Positions 1 through 7,695 of a DNA stretch of 64,000 nt are shown here, in pieces. The position numbers and the translations under genes were made by a program. The stretch is from NCBI GenBank assembly GCA_031292485.1, contig JARLHA010000023.1:1-64000 (forward strand), read 5' to 3'. Source of the DNA: Mucilaginibacter sp. GTDB taxonomy: Bacteria; Bacteroidota; Bacteroidia; Sphingobacteriales; Sphingobacteriaceae. The notes under the pieces are model-generated. The model made no database searches. It was not told the origin of the DNA and saw only the letters and a program-made list of their open reading frames with translations. The stretch's first letter is position 1. The number at the start of each line of letters is the position of its first letter.

Positions 1-47
1 ATATACTGACTTGGCGAGTTATCACGCCCATTAAATGAGTAGAGAAT

Positions 48-111
48 GGTGAGTGGTGAATCGTTAGCAGATTGCAAATATCAACCACTCACAATTCACG
101 GCTCACGATGC
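48..111. repeat. Heptad inverted-repeat element E1 at the dxs 3' end
   Basis: The left arm starts with heptads GGTGAGT and GGTGAAT (48-61). The right arm is four heptads at 84-111 (ACCACTC, ACAATTC, ACGGCTC, ACGATGC). Positions 49-57 pair perfectly with 84-92. The right arm overlaps the last codons and TGA stop of dxs, so the word itself supplies the stop. It is one member of a family found at many gene junctions in this window. It could act as a 3'-end hairpin; no function is proven. Confidence 0.7.
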
Positions 112-2037
112 TATAATATGCTTATCCTTTGCTACACCTAATAGTTTAACACTGGCAGCAATGCCATTGGCGTCATAGCCGCAATCGGCCCAAAGTTCCG
201 GTTGTTCGCCATGTTCAATTACCTGGTCGGGAATACCTAGCCGAACAACTTGCGCGCTGTAATTATTATCGGCCATAAATTCAAGTACGGCGCTTCCCAT
301 GCCGCCTTCAAGGCAACCATCTTCCACGGTTATTATTTTACTGAATTTTTTAAATACATCGTGCAGCAAAGCCTCATCAAGCGGTTTTACAAAACGCAGG
401 TCATAGTGTGCCGGGAAAAAGCCATCATTATTCAAATTTGCCATGGCTTTTACCACTTCGTTACCAATGTGGCCAATTGTTAAAATAGCAATATCATCAC
501 CATCGCAAACCATGCGCCCTTTACCAACTTTAATAGCTTTCAACGGCCGCTGCCAATCCACCATTACGCCGTTTCCGCGCGGATACCTGATCACAAATGG
601 CCCCATATCATCCTGCTGTGCGGTAAACATCAGGTTGCGTAATTCTTCTTCATTCATCGGTGCCGAAACCGTCATATTCGGGATGCAGCGCATATAGGCA
701 AGGTCATAGGCGCCGTGGTGAGTGGGGCCGTCTGCTCCGGCAATGCCGGCCCTGTCCAGGCAAAATACCACGTTAAGGTTCTGTATCGCCACATCGTGTA
801 TTACCTGGTCATAAGCCCTTTGCATAAAGCTTGAATAGATATTGCAAAAGGGGATAAGCCCCTGGGTAGCCAAACCCGCAGAAAACGTAACCGCATGCTG
901 TTCGGCAATACCTACGTCAAACGCACGGTTGGGCATGGCTTTCATCATCAGGTTTAATGAACAACCCGACGGCATGGCCGGCGTAATACCCATTATTTTG
1001 GGATTTGCTTCGGCCAGCTCAATAATGGTATGCCCAAATACATCCTGGTATTTTGGCGGCTGCGGTTTGTCTGATTTTGTTTTTTTAATCTCGCCGGTAA
1101 TCTTGTCAAATAAGCCTGGTGCATGCCATTTGGTTTGATCTTTTTCGGCCAGCGCGTAGCCTTTGCCTTTTACGGTAATGCAATGCAATAGCTTGGGCCC
1201 CGGGATATCCCGCAGATCGCGTAATACTTTTACCAGGTGTTCAACATCATGGCCGTCAATCGGGCCAAAATATCTGAATTTCAGCGCTTCAAAAAAGTTA
1301 CTCTTTTTAAGCAACGTGCCTTTAATGCTTTTTTCTAATTTCTGGGCTATCTTAAAAGCATCAGGGCCTATGGCCGAGATCTTGGTGAGCACACTTGCAA
1401 TGTCATCCCTGAACCGGTTATAAGGCTTTGAAGTGGTAATGTCTGTTAAATATTCCTTTAATGCACCAACGTTCGGGTCAATAGACATGTTATTGTCATT
1501 CAGGATCACCAGCAGGTTTGAGTTTTCGATCCCTGCGTGGTTGAGCGCTTCAAAGGCCATACCTGCTGTCATAGCGCCGTCGCCAATTACAGCAACATGC
1601 TGCCTGTCGGTCTCGCCTTTATATTGCGATGCCACCGCCATGCCCAGTGCCGCCGAAATGGAGGTGGACGAATGCCCTACGCCAAAAGTATCATATTCAC
1701 TTTCCGAGCGTTTCGGGAAGCCGCTTAATCCTTTATATACCCGGTTAGTATGAAAAATATCGCGCCGGCCAGTCAGTATTTTATGCCCGTAGGCCTGGTG
1801 GCCTACATCCCAAACAAGCTGATCGTAAGGGGTATTTAAAATATAATGCAGGGCAACAGTTAACTCAACAACACCCAAACTGGCAGCAAAATGGCCACCG
1901 TTAACAGACACTTCGTCAATAATATACTGGCGCAACTCCTGGCAAACCTGTTTAAGCTCTTCGATCTTAAGTTGCTTTAAATCAGATGGATAATTTATTG
2001 TTTTTAATAAATTACCGGCCGGTACCTGTATTGACAT
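103..2037 (-). CDS. dxs: 1-deoxy-D-xylulose-5-phosphate synthase
   Basis: This thiamine-diphosphate enzyme condenses pyruvate with glyceraldehyde 3-phosphate, the first step of the MEP isoprenoid pathway, in the cytosol. The 644-residue product has the transketolase fold. The N-terminal ThDP domain shows [17 protein letters not shown] and the ThDP/Mg motif [15 protein letters not shown]...LNDNNMS; the central pyrimidine domain shows [17 protein letters not shown] and [15 protein letters not shown]; a C-terminal transketolase domain follows. The frame is open eight codons further to a TTG at 2061, but that TTG lies inside a TAnTTTG stretch resembling a promoter -7 box, so the ATG at 2037 is preferred. 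The stop lies inside heptad element E1. It stands alone on the minus strand. Identification is secure. Confidence 0.97.
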   Translation of the reverse strand: MSIQVPAGNLLKTINYPSDLKQLKIEELKQVCQELRQYIIDEVSVNGGHFAASLGVVELTVALHYILNTPYDQLVWDVGHQAYGHKILTGRRDIFHTNRVYKGLSGFPKRSESEYDTFGVGHSSTSISAALGMAVASQYKGETDRQHVAVIGDGAMTAGMAFEALNHAGIENSNLLVILNDNNMSIDPNVGALKEYLTDITTSKPYNRFRDDIASVLTKISAIGPDAFKIAQKLEKSIKGTLLKKSNFFEALKFRYFGPIDGHDVEHLVKVLRDLRDIPGPKLLHCITVKGKGYALAEKDQTKWHAPGLFDKITGEIKKTKSDKPQPPKYQDVFGHTIIELAEANPKIMGITPAMPSGCSLNLMMKAMPNRAFDVGIAEQHAVTFSAGLATQGLIPFCNIYSSFMQRAYDQVIHDVAIQNLNVVFCLDRAGIAGADGPTHHGAYDLAYMRCIPNMTVSAPMNEEELRNLMFTAQQDDMGPFVIRYPRGNGVMVDWQRPLKAIKVGKGRMVCDGDDIAILTIGHIGNEVVKAMANLNNDGFFPAHYDLRFVKPLDEALLHDVFKKFSKIITVEDGCLEGGMGSAVLEFMADNNYSAQVVRLGIPDQVIEHGEQPELWADCGYDANGIAASVKLLGVAKDKHIIAS

Positions 2038-2181
2038 TCGAGGGAAATATTTAGCATGCAAATTACGGCATTTTATTGCTAAAATTCAGGATAAAATTGG
2101 TGGAATAATTTATGGATGGGTTAATAAATTCAGCTGCGATGTATAATTCACAAAGGTTTAATTTTCAATTTAACAAAATCG

Positions 2182-2189
2182 TATATTTG
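2182..2189 (+). promoter_or_regulatory. Candidate -7 box for the toxin-antitoxin pair
   Basis: TATATTTG matches the Bacteroidota -7 consensus TAnnTTTG and lies 21 bp before the ATG of the antitoxin. No clear TTG -33 element is seen at the usual distance, so the match is only partial. Confidence 0.45.
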
Positions 2190-2210
2190 TTTATAATTAT
2201 TAAAGTTAAA

Positions 2211-2411
2211 ATGGATAAGGTAGTGATAGAGTTGACCGATCAAAAAGCTTATAAACTTTTGAAGGATATGGAAGAGTTGCACCTTATTCGTGTGTTGAAA
2301 GAACCGATAAAGCTATCGTCTTTACGTGGGCAGATCCGAACGCCAATGAGTAGCGAAGATATTGACAAACAGCTAAACGCAATCCGTAAAGAATGGCAGA
2401 GAGATTTCTGA
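2211..2411 (+). CDS. Putative antitoxin of a PIN-toxin pair
   Basis: This is a 66-residue acidic/basic mixed protein starting MDKVVIELTDQKAYKLLKDME and ending in IRKEWQRDF. The likely role is neutralising the PIN-domain toxin encoded next door and repressing the operon. Support comes from its size, the 19-bp overlap with the toxin gene and the layout typical of VapBC modules. No known DNA-binding fold could be named with certainty; the N-terminal half reads like a short beta strand plus helices. The frame is open further upstream, but the extra 33 residues cover the -7 box, so the inner ATG is chosen. The module is AT-rich and sits between two core genes, which suggests acquisition. Confidence 0.75.
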   Translation: MDKVVIELTDQKAYKLLKDMEELHLIRVLKEPIKLSSLRGQIRTPMSSEDIDKQLNAIRKEWQRDF

Positions 2412-2788
2412 TTGATACTTCTGCTGTAATCAAATACCTTAATGAAACATTACCAATTGAAGGATTGTCTTTTATAGATAAAATTGTTGATAATGAAAGT
2501 ATAATTTCATTCGTTACAGAAATCGAATTGCAAGTTTGGAACCCGTCTAATCAGAATATATTAAGTATCTATCAAATTTTTATATCTAACTCTACAGTTA
2601 TTGGGATTAACGATAAAATAATTCAGGAAACAATAAAAATTCGAAAATCATCTAAAATAAAATTGCCTGACGCGTTAATAGCTGCTACAGCAATAATTAA
2701 TAATTTGACGCTTATGGCGGATAACGATAAGGATTTTAAGAAGGTTCCTGAGTTAAAATATTTAAATCCTAATTCCATTATTGGTTGA
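2393..2788 (+). CDS. PIN-domain toxin, VapC family
   Basis: Predicted ribonuclease toxin of 131 residues, a normal length for VapC. The acidic PIN residues are visible: Asp near residue 8 (FLIDTSAVIKYL), Glu in FVTEIELQVW near 43, Asp in KLPDALIAATA near 100, and Asp in LMADNDKDFKK near 115. In the family these residues bind Mg2+ and cleave tRNA or rRNA. The start overlaps the antitoxin end by 19 bp, implying translational coupling. Codon use is AT-rich compared with the flanking dxs and scpA. The RNA target cannot be read from the sequence. No other PIN gene is present in the window. Confidence 0.88.
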   Translation: MAERFLIDTSAVIKYLNETLPIEGLSFIDKIVDNESIISFVTEIELQVWNPSNQNILSIYQIFISNSTVIGINDKIIQETIKIRKSSKIKLPDALIAATAIINNLTLMADNDKDFKKVPELKYLNPNSIIG

Positions 2789-2818
2789 ATTATTAACAAT
2801 CCTTAATTTTTCTGTTCA

Positions 2819-3571
2819 ATGGTAGTCGAAGAAAGTTTTGAAATCCATTTACCCCAGTTTGAGGGGCCTTTCGACCTTTTGCTTTTCTTTATTGAAAGGG
2901 ACGAACTGGAAATTCACGATATTCCCATCGCCCGGATCACCGACGATTTTTTGAACTACCTGCACCACATGGCTATACTGAATATGGAGATTGCCAGCGA
3001 GTTTATTTACGTGGCAGCCACGCTGATGCGGATAAAAGCAAAAATGTTGTTGCCGCGATATAATGCGGACGATGATGAAAACCAAACCGATACAAAAGAG
3101 GACCTGATCAGGAAGCTGATCGAATATAAAAAATTCAAAGAGATTTGCGCTGAACTGCACCCGTTTGAGGACGAACGTTTCAAGCAGGAAAAGCGCGGCA
3201 ATATCCGGTTTGACATTGAGCAGGCGGATAGCGTTCCGCTTCCGGGCGAAGAATTATCGGAAATAAATTTATATAAGCTGATGGTGGTTTACGGGCGGGT
3301 GTTAAAACGCTACATGAACCGCAGTGAAGAGGTAACGCATACGGTGGTACAATACCCGTATACCATTGAGCAGCAAAAGAAGGCTATCGGGGAGTTGCTG
3401 AAGATTAATAAAATGATGGATTTTAAAGCCATCGCCGGCCAATCAGAAAATAAGGTACATTTTGTATACAATTTTTTGGCGGTATTAGAAATGCTACAGC
3501 AGGAGTTGATTGATATACAGATAGGGTTGGGGTACAATAATTTCAGGATATCATCGAGGTTAGTTGATTAG
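2819..3571 (+). CDS. scpA: Segregation and condensation protein A
   Basis: The 250-residue kleisin subunit of the SMC-ScpAB condensin bridges the SMC heads and organises newly replicated DNA. The N-terminal part shows the family signature LPQFEGPFDLLLFFIERDELEIHDIPIARITDDFL and ASEFIYVAATLMRIKAKMLLPR, which in the family contacts the SMC neck and ScpB. The C-terminal winged-helix region (about residues 175-245) ends FLAVLEMLQQELIDIQI. scpB is not in this window. The stop TAG is part of heptad element E2. The gene follows the toxin gene by 30 bp, but the two are functionally unrelated. Confidence 0.93.
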   Translation: MVVEESFEIHLPQFEGPFDLLLFFIERDELEIHDIPIARITDDFLNYLHHMAILNMEIASEFIYVAATLMRIKAKMLLPRYNADDDENQTDTKEDLIRKLIEYKKFKEICAELHPFEDERFKQEKRGNIRFDIEQADSVPLPGEELSEINLYKLMVVYGRVLKRYMNRSEEVTHTVVQYPYTIEQQKKAIGELLKINKMMDFKAIAGQSENKVHFVYNFLAVLEMLQQELIDIQIGLGYNNFRISSRLVD

Positions 3572-3689
3572 TGATTAGAGACTTGAGATTAATTGTCAGG
3601 CGGCAAATGCAGGGTTCGAATTTGTATGGTTTTTATTAAATAAATATTAAAAAACTGATCTCTGGCCGCTAATCTCTAATCTCTAATTC
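3566..3689. repeat. Heptad inverted-repeat element E2 between scpA and glyA
   Basis: The left arm (3566-3594) is built from GATTAGT/GATTAGA-like words and contains the scpA stop codon. The right arm (about 3655-3689) has consecutive heptads TCTAATC, TCTAATC-like and TCTAATT. The arms are inverted relative to each other and separated by about 60 bp. The right arm ends 1-2 bp before the glyA -7 box, so it occupies the spacer and -33 region of that promoter. Confidence 0.7.
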
Positions 3690-3690
3690 C

Positions 3691-3698
3691 TACCTTTG
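3691..3698 (+). promoter_or_regulatory. -7 box of the glyA promoter
   Basis: TACCTTTG is an exact match to the Bacteroidota -7 consensus TAnnTTTG, 18 bp before the glyA ATG. The TTG inside it opens a longer reading frame, which is therefore not the translation start. Confidence 0.6.
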
Positions 3699-3716
3699 CC
3701 CCGTTTTAGTAAAATT

Positions 3717-4991
3717 ATGAAAAGAGACAAGTTAATATTCAAACTATTGGATGAAGAGCAGCAACGCCAGGAGGAGGGCATTGAACTGATCGCATCAGAA
3801 AATTTTGTTAGCAGGCAGGTAATGGAAGCTGCAGGTTCTGTGGCAACCAATAAATATGCCGAAGGCTTACCGGGCAAACGTTACTACGGCGGTTGCGAGG
3901 TGGTTGACGAAATTGAAACAATAGCGATTGAAAGGGCCAAACAATTGTTTAACGCCGAATGGGCGAATGTGCAGCCGCATTCAGGTGCGCAGGCTAACGC
4001 CGCTGTTATGCTGGCTTGTTTGCAGCCCGGCGATAAGATCCTTGGCTTTGATTTGTCGCACGGCGGTCATTTAACACACGGTTCGCCCGTTAACTTTTCA
4101 GGTAAATTATACGAGCCTCATTTTTATGGCGTAAAAAAGGAAACCGGAAGGGTTGATTACGACCAGCTAAAAAAGGTTGCCCTTGAACAAAAACCAAAAA
4201 TGATCATCTGCGGCGCGTCCGCCTATTCACGCGACTGGGACTATGAATTTATCCGCAAAGTGGCTGATGAAGTTGGCGCTTTGGTACTTGCCGATATATC
4301 GCACCCGGCCGGCTTAATAGCAAGAGGATTATTAAATGACCCTATGCCATTCTGCCATATTGTTACTACAACAACACACAAAACCTTACGCGGTCCGCGC
4401 GGGGGGATGATATTGCTCGGCAAAGATTTTGAAAATCCATGGGGTTTAAAAACACCAAAGGGAGAAGTAAGGATGATGTCGGCATTGTTGGATATGGGCG
4501 TTTTTCCTGGTACACAGGGCGGCCCGTTGGAGCATATCATCGCAGCGAAAGCTATTGCCTTCGGCGAAGCATTGTCTGATGAATATATGAAGTACATCCT
4601 GCAGGTAAAGGTTAACGCCGCGGCTATGGCTGCCTCATTTACAAAACGTGGATACGAAATCGTTTCGGGCGGCACGGATAACCATTTGATCCTGATCGAC
4701 CTGAGAAATAAAAATATTACCGGCAAAGCTGCCGAGAATGCATTGGTTTCAGCAGATATCACCGTAAATAAAAATATGGTGCCTTATGATGATAAATCAC
4801 CATTCGTAACTTCAGGTATAAGAGTGGGCACCGCCGCCATCACTACACGCGGACTGAAGGAAAAGCACATGGATGAGATTGTTGAATTGATAGACATGGT
4901 GATTACTGATGCTGAAAATGAAAGCACCATTAAAAAAGTGAAGAAAAGGGTTCATAAATTAATGGGAGACCATCCGCTTTATAAGGATTAA
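3717..4991 (+). CDS. glyA: Serine hydroxymethyltransferase
   Basis: This PLP enzyme interconverts serine plus tetrahydrofolate with glycine plus 5,10-methylene-tetrahydrofolate, supplying one-carbon units in the cytosol. The 424-residue length fits the family. Visible landmarks are [39 protein letters not shown], the PLP-binding [10 protein letters not shown], and the Schiff-base lysine in [14 protein letters not shown] (about Lys222). The start is the ATG at 3717; a TTG seven codons upstream lies in the promoter -7 box. It is monocistronic, with scpA upstream and a response regulator downstream. Identification is secure. Confidence 0.97.
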   Translation: MKRDKLIFKLLDEEQQRQEEGIELIASENFVSRQVMEAAGSVATNKYAEGLPGKRYYGGCEVVDEIETIAIERAKQLFNAEWANVQPHSGAQANAAVMLACLQPGDKILGFDLSHGGHLTHGSPVNFSGKLYEPHFYGVKKETGRVDYDQLKKVALEQKPKMIICGASAYSRDWDYEFIRKVADEVGALVLADISHPAGLIARGLLNDPMPFCHIVTTTTHKTLRGPRGGMILLGKDFENPWGLKTPKGEVRMMSALLDMGVFPGTQGGPLEHIIAAKAIAFGEALSDEYMKYILQVKVNAAAMAASFTKRGYEIVSGGTDNHLILIDLRNKNITGKAAENALVSADITVNKNMVPYDDKSPFVTSGIRVGTAAITTRGLKEKHMDEIVELIDMVITDAENESTIKKVKKRVHKLMGDHPLYKD

Positions 4992-5094
4992 ACTCTGCCT
5001 GCCTGTAGCTTTTTTTATGGTTATGGATAATTTTTGCAACCTTTTTGCGGCGGTTATCGTTTAATAGGGGTCAAATTATCTAAATATTTATACC

Positions 5095-5487
5095 TTGGAA
5101 ACAGATCTTAAAATAAATGTGCTTGTTGTTGATGATAACAATATTAACCGCTTGCTGATCAATAAAGTATTGGCGAAGTGGGGCGCATCTGCTGATTTTG
5201 CTGAAAACGGGCTACAGGCAATTGAAAAAATTACCGGCAACCGCAATTATGACGTGGTTTTAATGGATGTTTATATGCCCGAAATGGGCGGAATTGAAGC
5301 AACACAGGCGATAAGGGCCAACAGCGATCCCTATTTTCAACAATTACCTATCATTGCTTTAACAGCGTCAATGCTGAGCAGTGAAAGGGCAGAGATTATG
5401 GAATCGGGCATGAACGATTATATCCTGAAGCCATTTGATCCTGCAAATCTTTTCGAGAAACTGAGCGCTTATCAGAAAGTTTTATAG
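5095..5487 (+). CDS. Single-domain response regulator (receiver only)
   Basis: This 130-residue CheY-like receiver has no output domain. The acidic pair is in LVVDDNNINR, the phospho-acceptor Asp in VVLMDVYMPEMGG (about residue 61), the conserved Thr/Ser in IALTASM, and the switch Lys in YILKPFDP. This sequence style is typical of receivers cut from hybrid histidine kinases, which serve as phosphotransfer intermediates. No kinase is nearby, so the partner is unknown. The start is a TTG (METDLKIN); no in-frame ATG precedes the receiver core. The stop TAG opens heptad element E3. Confidence 0.85.
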   Translation: METDLKINVLVVDDNNINRLLINKVLAKWGASADFAENGLQAIEKITGNRNYDVVLMDVYMPEMGGIEATQAIRANSDPYFQQLPIIALTASMLSSERAEIMESGMNDYILKPFDPANLFEKLSAYQKVL

Positions 5488-5610
5488 TTCATCGTTCATA
5501 GTTCATAACAGCCGTCTTTTCATCAAGATCTATTAACTGTTCACGTCAAAGGTTCGTAATTTAGCATCTATCTTTTTTACTATGAACCATGAACTATCAA
5601 CCATGAACTA
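5485..5610. repeat. Heptad inverted-repeat element E3 between convergent genes
   Basis: The left arm (5485-5510) is GTTCATC, GTTCATA, GTTCATA and starts exactly at the TAG stop of the response regulator. The right arm (5580-5610) is TATGAAC, CATGAAC, TATCAAC, CATGAAC, TA and ends exactly at the TAG stop of comF on the other strand. The two arms are inverted copies of the same word, with about 70 bp of unrelated sequence between them. A bidirectional 3'-end hairpin is a plausible role. Confidence 0.8.
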
Positions 5611-6306
5611 CTCCGCATAAGCAATCGTCGCGATACTTAATTTTAATCCCTCAACCTTTAGCAATTGCGCGCCGCAGGCTTCCAGTGTTGATCCGGTGGT
5701 GATCACATCGTCGACCAGTAAAACATGTTTGTTTTTCAGTTCTTCCGGATTTAAAACCGAAAAAACTTCCTGCATATTTTCATAGCGGTCGAACCGGGAT
5801 TTGTGGGTTTGGGTTTCCGTTGCGGTCGGGCGCACAAGATTGTATTCAGCAACTGCGGCGTTTAGCTGCCCTGCAAGGCCTTCGGCGAAACATGCGCTTT
5901 GGTTATATCCCCGTTGGCGTAATCTTTTTTTATGTAGGGGGACCGGGACAATTATATCGACGGTTTTAAAAACCTCATTTTTTATCAACTGCGCTCCGGC
6001 AATCTCTCCCAATAAATTGCCTATTTCTTTTTGCCCTTTATATTTAAACCGGTGCATTAAATTTTGCACTTTACCGCCCTTGGCGAAGTAAAAAAGTGCA
6101 AAGCCCCCCTCAAGTATAATTTTGCCCCAAAATTGTTGGGCAACTATATTATCGGGCTGTAAATGAAAATTGGTATAGGGTAAGGTAATGCGGCAGGAGG
6201 TACAGATTAAATGTTCATTCGCTACCAGGCTTTCACCGCAGGCCGCGCAAAGCTCAGGGAATAATAGGGACACAAAATCAGCAAGGTAACCGCCTTTTAC
6301 GTTCAT
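5608..6306 (-). CDS. comF: ComF family phosphoribosyltransferase-like protein
   Basis: About 232 residues. An N-terminal zinc-ribbon region (PELCAACGESL...LICTSCRITLP) is followed by a type I phosphoribosyltransferase domain with the PRPP loop VLLVDDVITTGSTLEACG near the C-terminus and VPVPLHKKRLRQRGYNQSACFAEGLA in the middle. In competent bacteria ComF helps handle single-stranded DNA during uptake; in Bacteroidota its role is not established. The frame extends to a GTG at 6330, but the ATG at 6306 gives the usual N-terminus. It ends in heptad element E3, convergent with the response regulator. The AAA/DUF4143 gene lies 81-105 bp upstream on the same strand. Confidence 0.9.
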   Translation of the reverse strand: MNVKGGYLADFVSLLFPELCAACGESLVANEHLICTSCRITLPYTNFHLQPDNIVAQQFWGKIILEGGFALFYFAKGGKVQNLMHRFKYKGQKEIGNLLGEIAGAQLIKNEVFKTVDIIVPVPLHKKRLRQRGYNQSACFAEGLAGQLNAAVAEYNLVRPTATETQTHKSRFDRYENMQEVFSVLNPEELKNKHVLLVDDVITTGSTLEACGAQLLKVEGLKLSIATIAYAE

Positions 6307-6411
6307 AGCATGAAGATAGCGGATCGCCACTATATTTAAAAAAAATTTAACGGTTGTATGGAGGATATAGGTATACGTTGTTATTATTAACCCACAGGAA
6401 TTGGAGGGTGA

Positions 6412-7551
6412 TTAGTGTTCAGCAGTTACCCAATTCAAATAGTTTTCCTGGTTTATTACAGTAAATTGGGCGTCAGGATATGCTTTGCCAAAAGCTGCCG
6501 GTATTTTAACCTTGTTGTTTTTCCATTTGAATTCAAAAGCCTTAAGTTTCCCGTTATGTGACTCGATCAGATCGATTTCCTGCCCGTCGTATGTTCGCCA
6601 AAAAAAATATTGCGGAGAGTGGCCCCTGTAAGCGTTGTTTTTTATTCGTTCACTTAATAAATATTGCTCCCATAGCTGGCCAACATCATTGCGCTGGCTC
6701 AAATCGCTAAAATTATTGATCAATGCGTTTCGAATGCCATTATCAAAGAAATACCATTTTTTACTTTTGGTAACTTCTTTTCGTAAGTTGTTGCTGTACC
6801 CCGTTAATGGGTAAATTATAAATACTTTAGTCAGCAAATCAAGGTAACGCTCTACCGTTATTTTATTCAATTGTAAGCTATTGCCTAATTCCACTGTACT
6901 CACCTGGCTGCCTACTTGCCAGGCCAGCAATTGCAGTAACCGGTATAGCACATCGGCTCCCTTTACATTTTCCATTGTAAGTAAGTCCTTTAGTAAGTAA
7001 CTGCTCACCATTTGCTTCAGGTAATTCTCTTTTTCCTGAAAATTATCAATATGCCATAGTTCAGGATAACTACCATATACCAGCCGTTGCTCAAGGTTTC
7101 TTGTTGTAGTCAAATAATCTTCCACGGAGGATAATTCTGCCTGGGCAATAGGGTACAACTGATAGACAAGATTTCGGCCGACTAATGGCTCACCGGTAGC
7201 ATAAGCCAGGTCGAAACTGCTGCTACCGGTAACGATAACGGTTATGCCTTTTATTCCATCTATTAATAATTTCAAGCACTTTCCTATTTCTGGTATCGAC
7301 TGGGCTTCATCAATAATCACAATCTTTTTGCCGGCCGTTAACTGGGAGTAATTCGCTATTGTCCTGCGCTGTAGTATTTCCGATACCTGCATGTCTTCGC
7401 CTTGTAACAGCAAGGCATCGTCAGGATATTTGCTTACAATGTTTTCTATAATGGTGGTTTTTCCGGTACGGCGGGTACCGTACAACATAAGTACCTTCTG
7501 GCTTCCAAGTTTGGCCGTGATCTGTTGCTGAACTAATCGTGGAATATTCAT
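6412..7551 (-). CDS. AAA ATPase with C-terminal DUF4143 domain
   Basis: A 379-residue stand-alone ATPase. The Walker A motif is LYGTRRTGKTT (about residues 23-33), Walker B is IVIIDEAQSIPEIG (about 75-88), and the sensor is VTGSSSFDLAY. A helical/winged region follows, then DUF4143 with YFFDNGIRNALINNF, and at the C-terminus a nuclease-like arrangement (GQEIDLIES...LKAFEFKW) resembling the D-ExK core of PD-(D/E)XK folds. These proteins are abundant, often multi-copy and of unknown function in Bacteroidota; roles in DNA repair, defence or selfish-element biology have been suggested but not shown. The gene is preceded at 5 bp by two abutting 32-bp palindromes that may control its expression. 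Confidence 0.9.
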   Translation of the reverse strand: MNIPRLVQQQITAKLGSQKVLMLYGTRRTGKTTIIENIVSKYPDDALLLQGEDMQVSEILQRRTIANYSQLTAGKKIVIIDEAQSIPEIGKCLKLLIDGIKGITVIVTGSSSFDLAYATGEPLVGRNLVYQLYPIAQAELSSVEDYLTTTRNLEQRLVYGSYPELWHIDNFQEKENYLKQMVSSYLLKDLLTMENVKGADVLYRLLQLLAWQVGSQVSTVELGNSLQLNKITVERYLDLLTKVFIIYPLTGYSNNLRKEVTKSKKWYFFDNGIRNALINNFSDLSQRNDVGQLWEQYLLSERIKNNAYRGHSPQYFFWRTYDGQEIDLIESHNGKLKAFEFKWKNNKVKIPAAFGKAYPDAQFTVINQENYLNWVTAEH

Positions 7552-7555
7552 AATT

Positions 7556-7619
7556 GTAAATTAAGTCATACCGATGACGCAATTTACGTAAATTAAGTCA
7601 CCTAAGTGACTTAATTTAC
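7556..7619. promoter_or_regulatory. Two abutting 32-bp palindromes in the leader of the AAA/DUF4143 gene
   Basis: Palindrome 1 is 7588-7619: 14-bp arm (GTAAATTAAGTCAC), 4-nt centre CTAA, perfect 14-bp inverted arm. Palindrome 2 is 7556-7587: the same 14-4-14 plan with centre ACCG and two mismatches in its right arm. Both share the half-site GTAAATTAAGTCA, giving four half-sites in 64 bp. The block starts 5 bp upstream of the ATG (7549-7551 on the minus strand). A weak -7-like AATATTTG on the minus strand lies just beyond it. It could be a double operator, or two RNA hairpins occluding translation. Confidence 0.8.
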
Positions 7620-7695
7620 AAATATTTGAAAATTTCGAATTTTTTTTTTATGCTTTTAAGCGTCGTTTCGAGTTGGGTAAACAGAAAGAAAAAAC

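Noticed and set aside
2038-2061. Extended dxs N-terminus (eight extra codons from a TTG)
   Set aside because: The TTG lies in a promoter-like TAnTTTG stretch, and the ATG at 2037 gives the usual N-terminus.
4241-4762. 173-codon minus-strand frame opposite glyA
   Set aside because: Shadow of a conserved coding region with no motif of its own.
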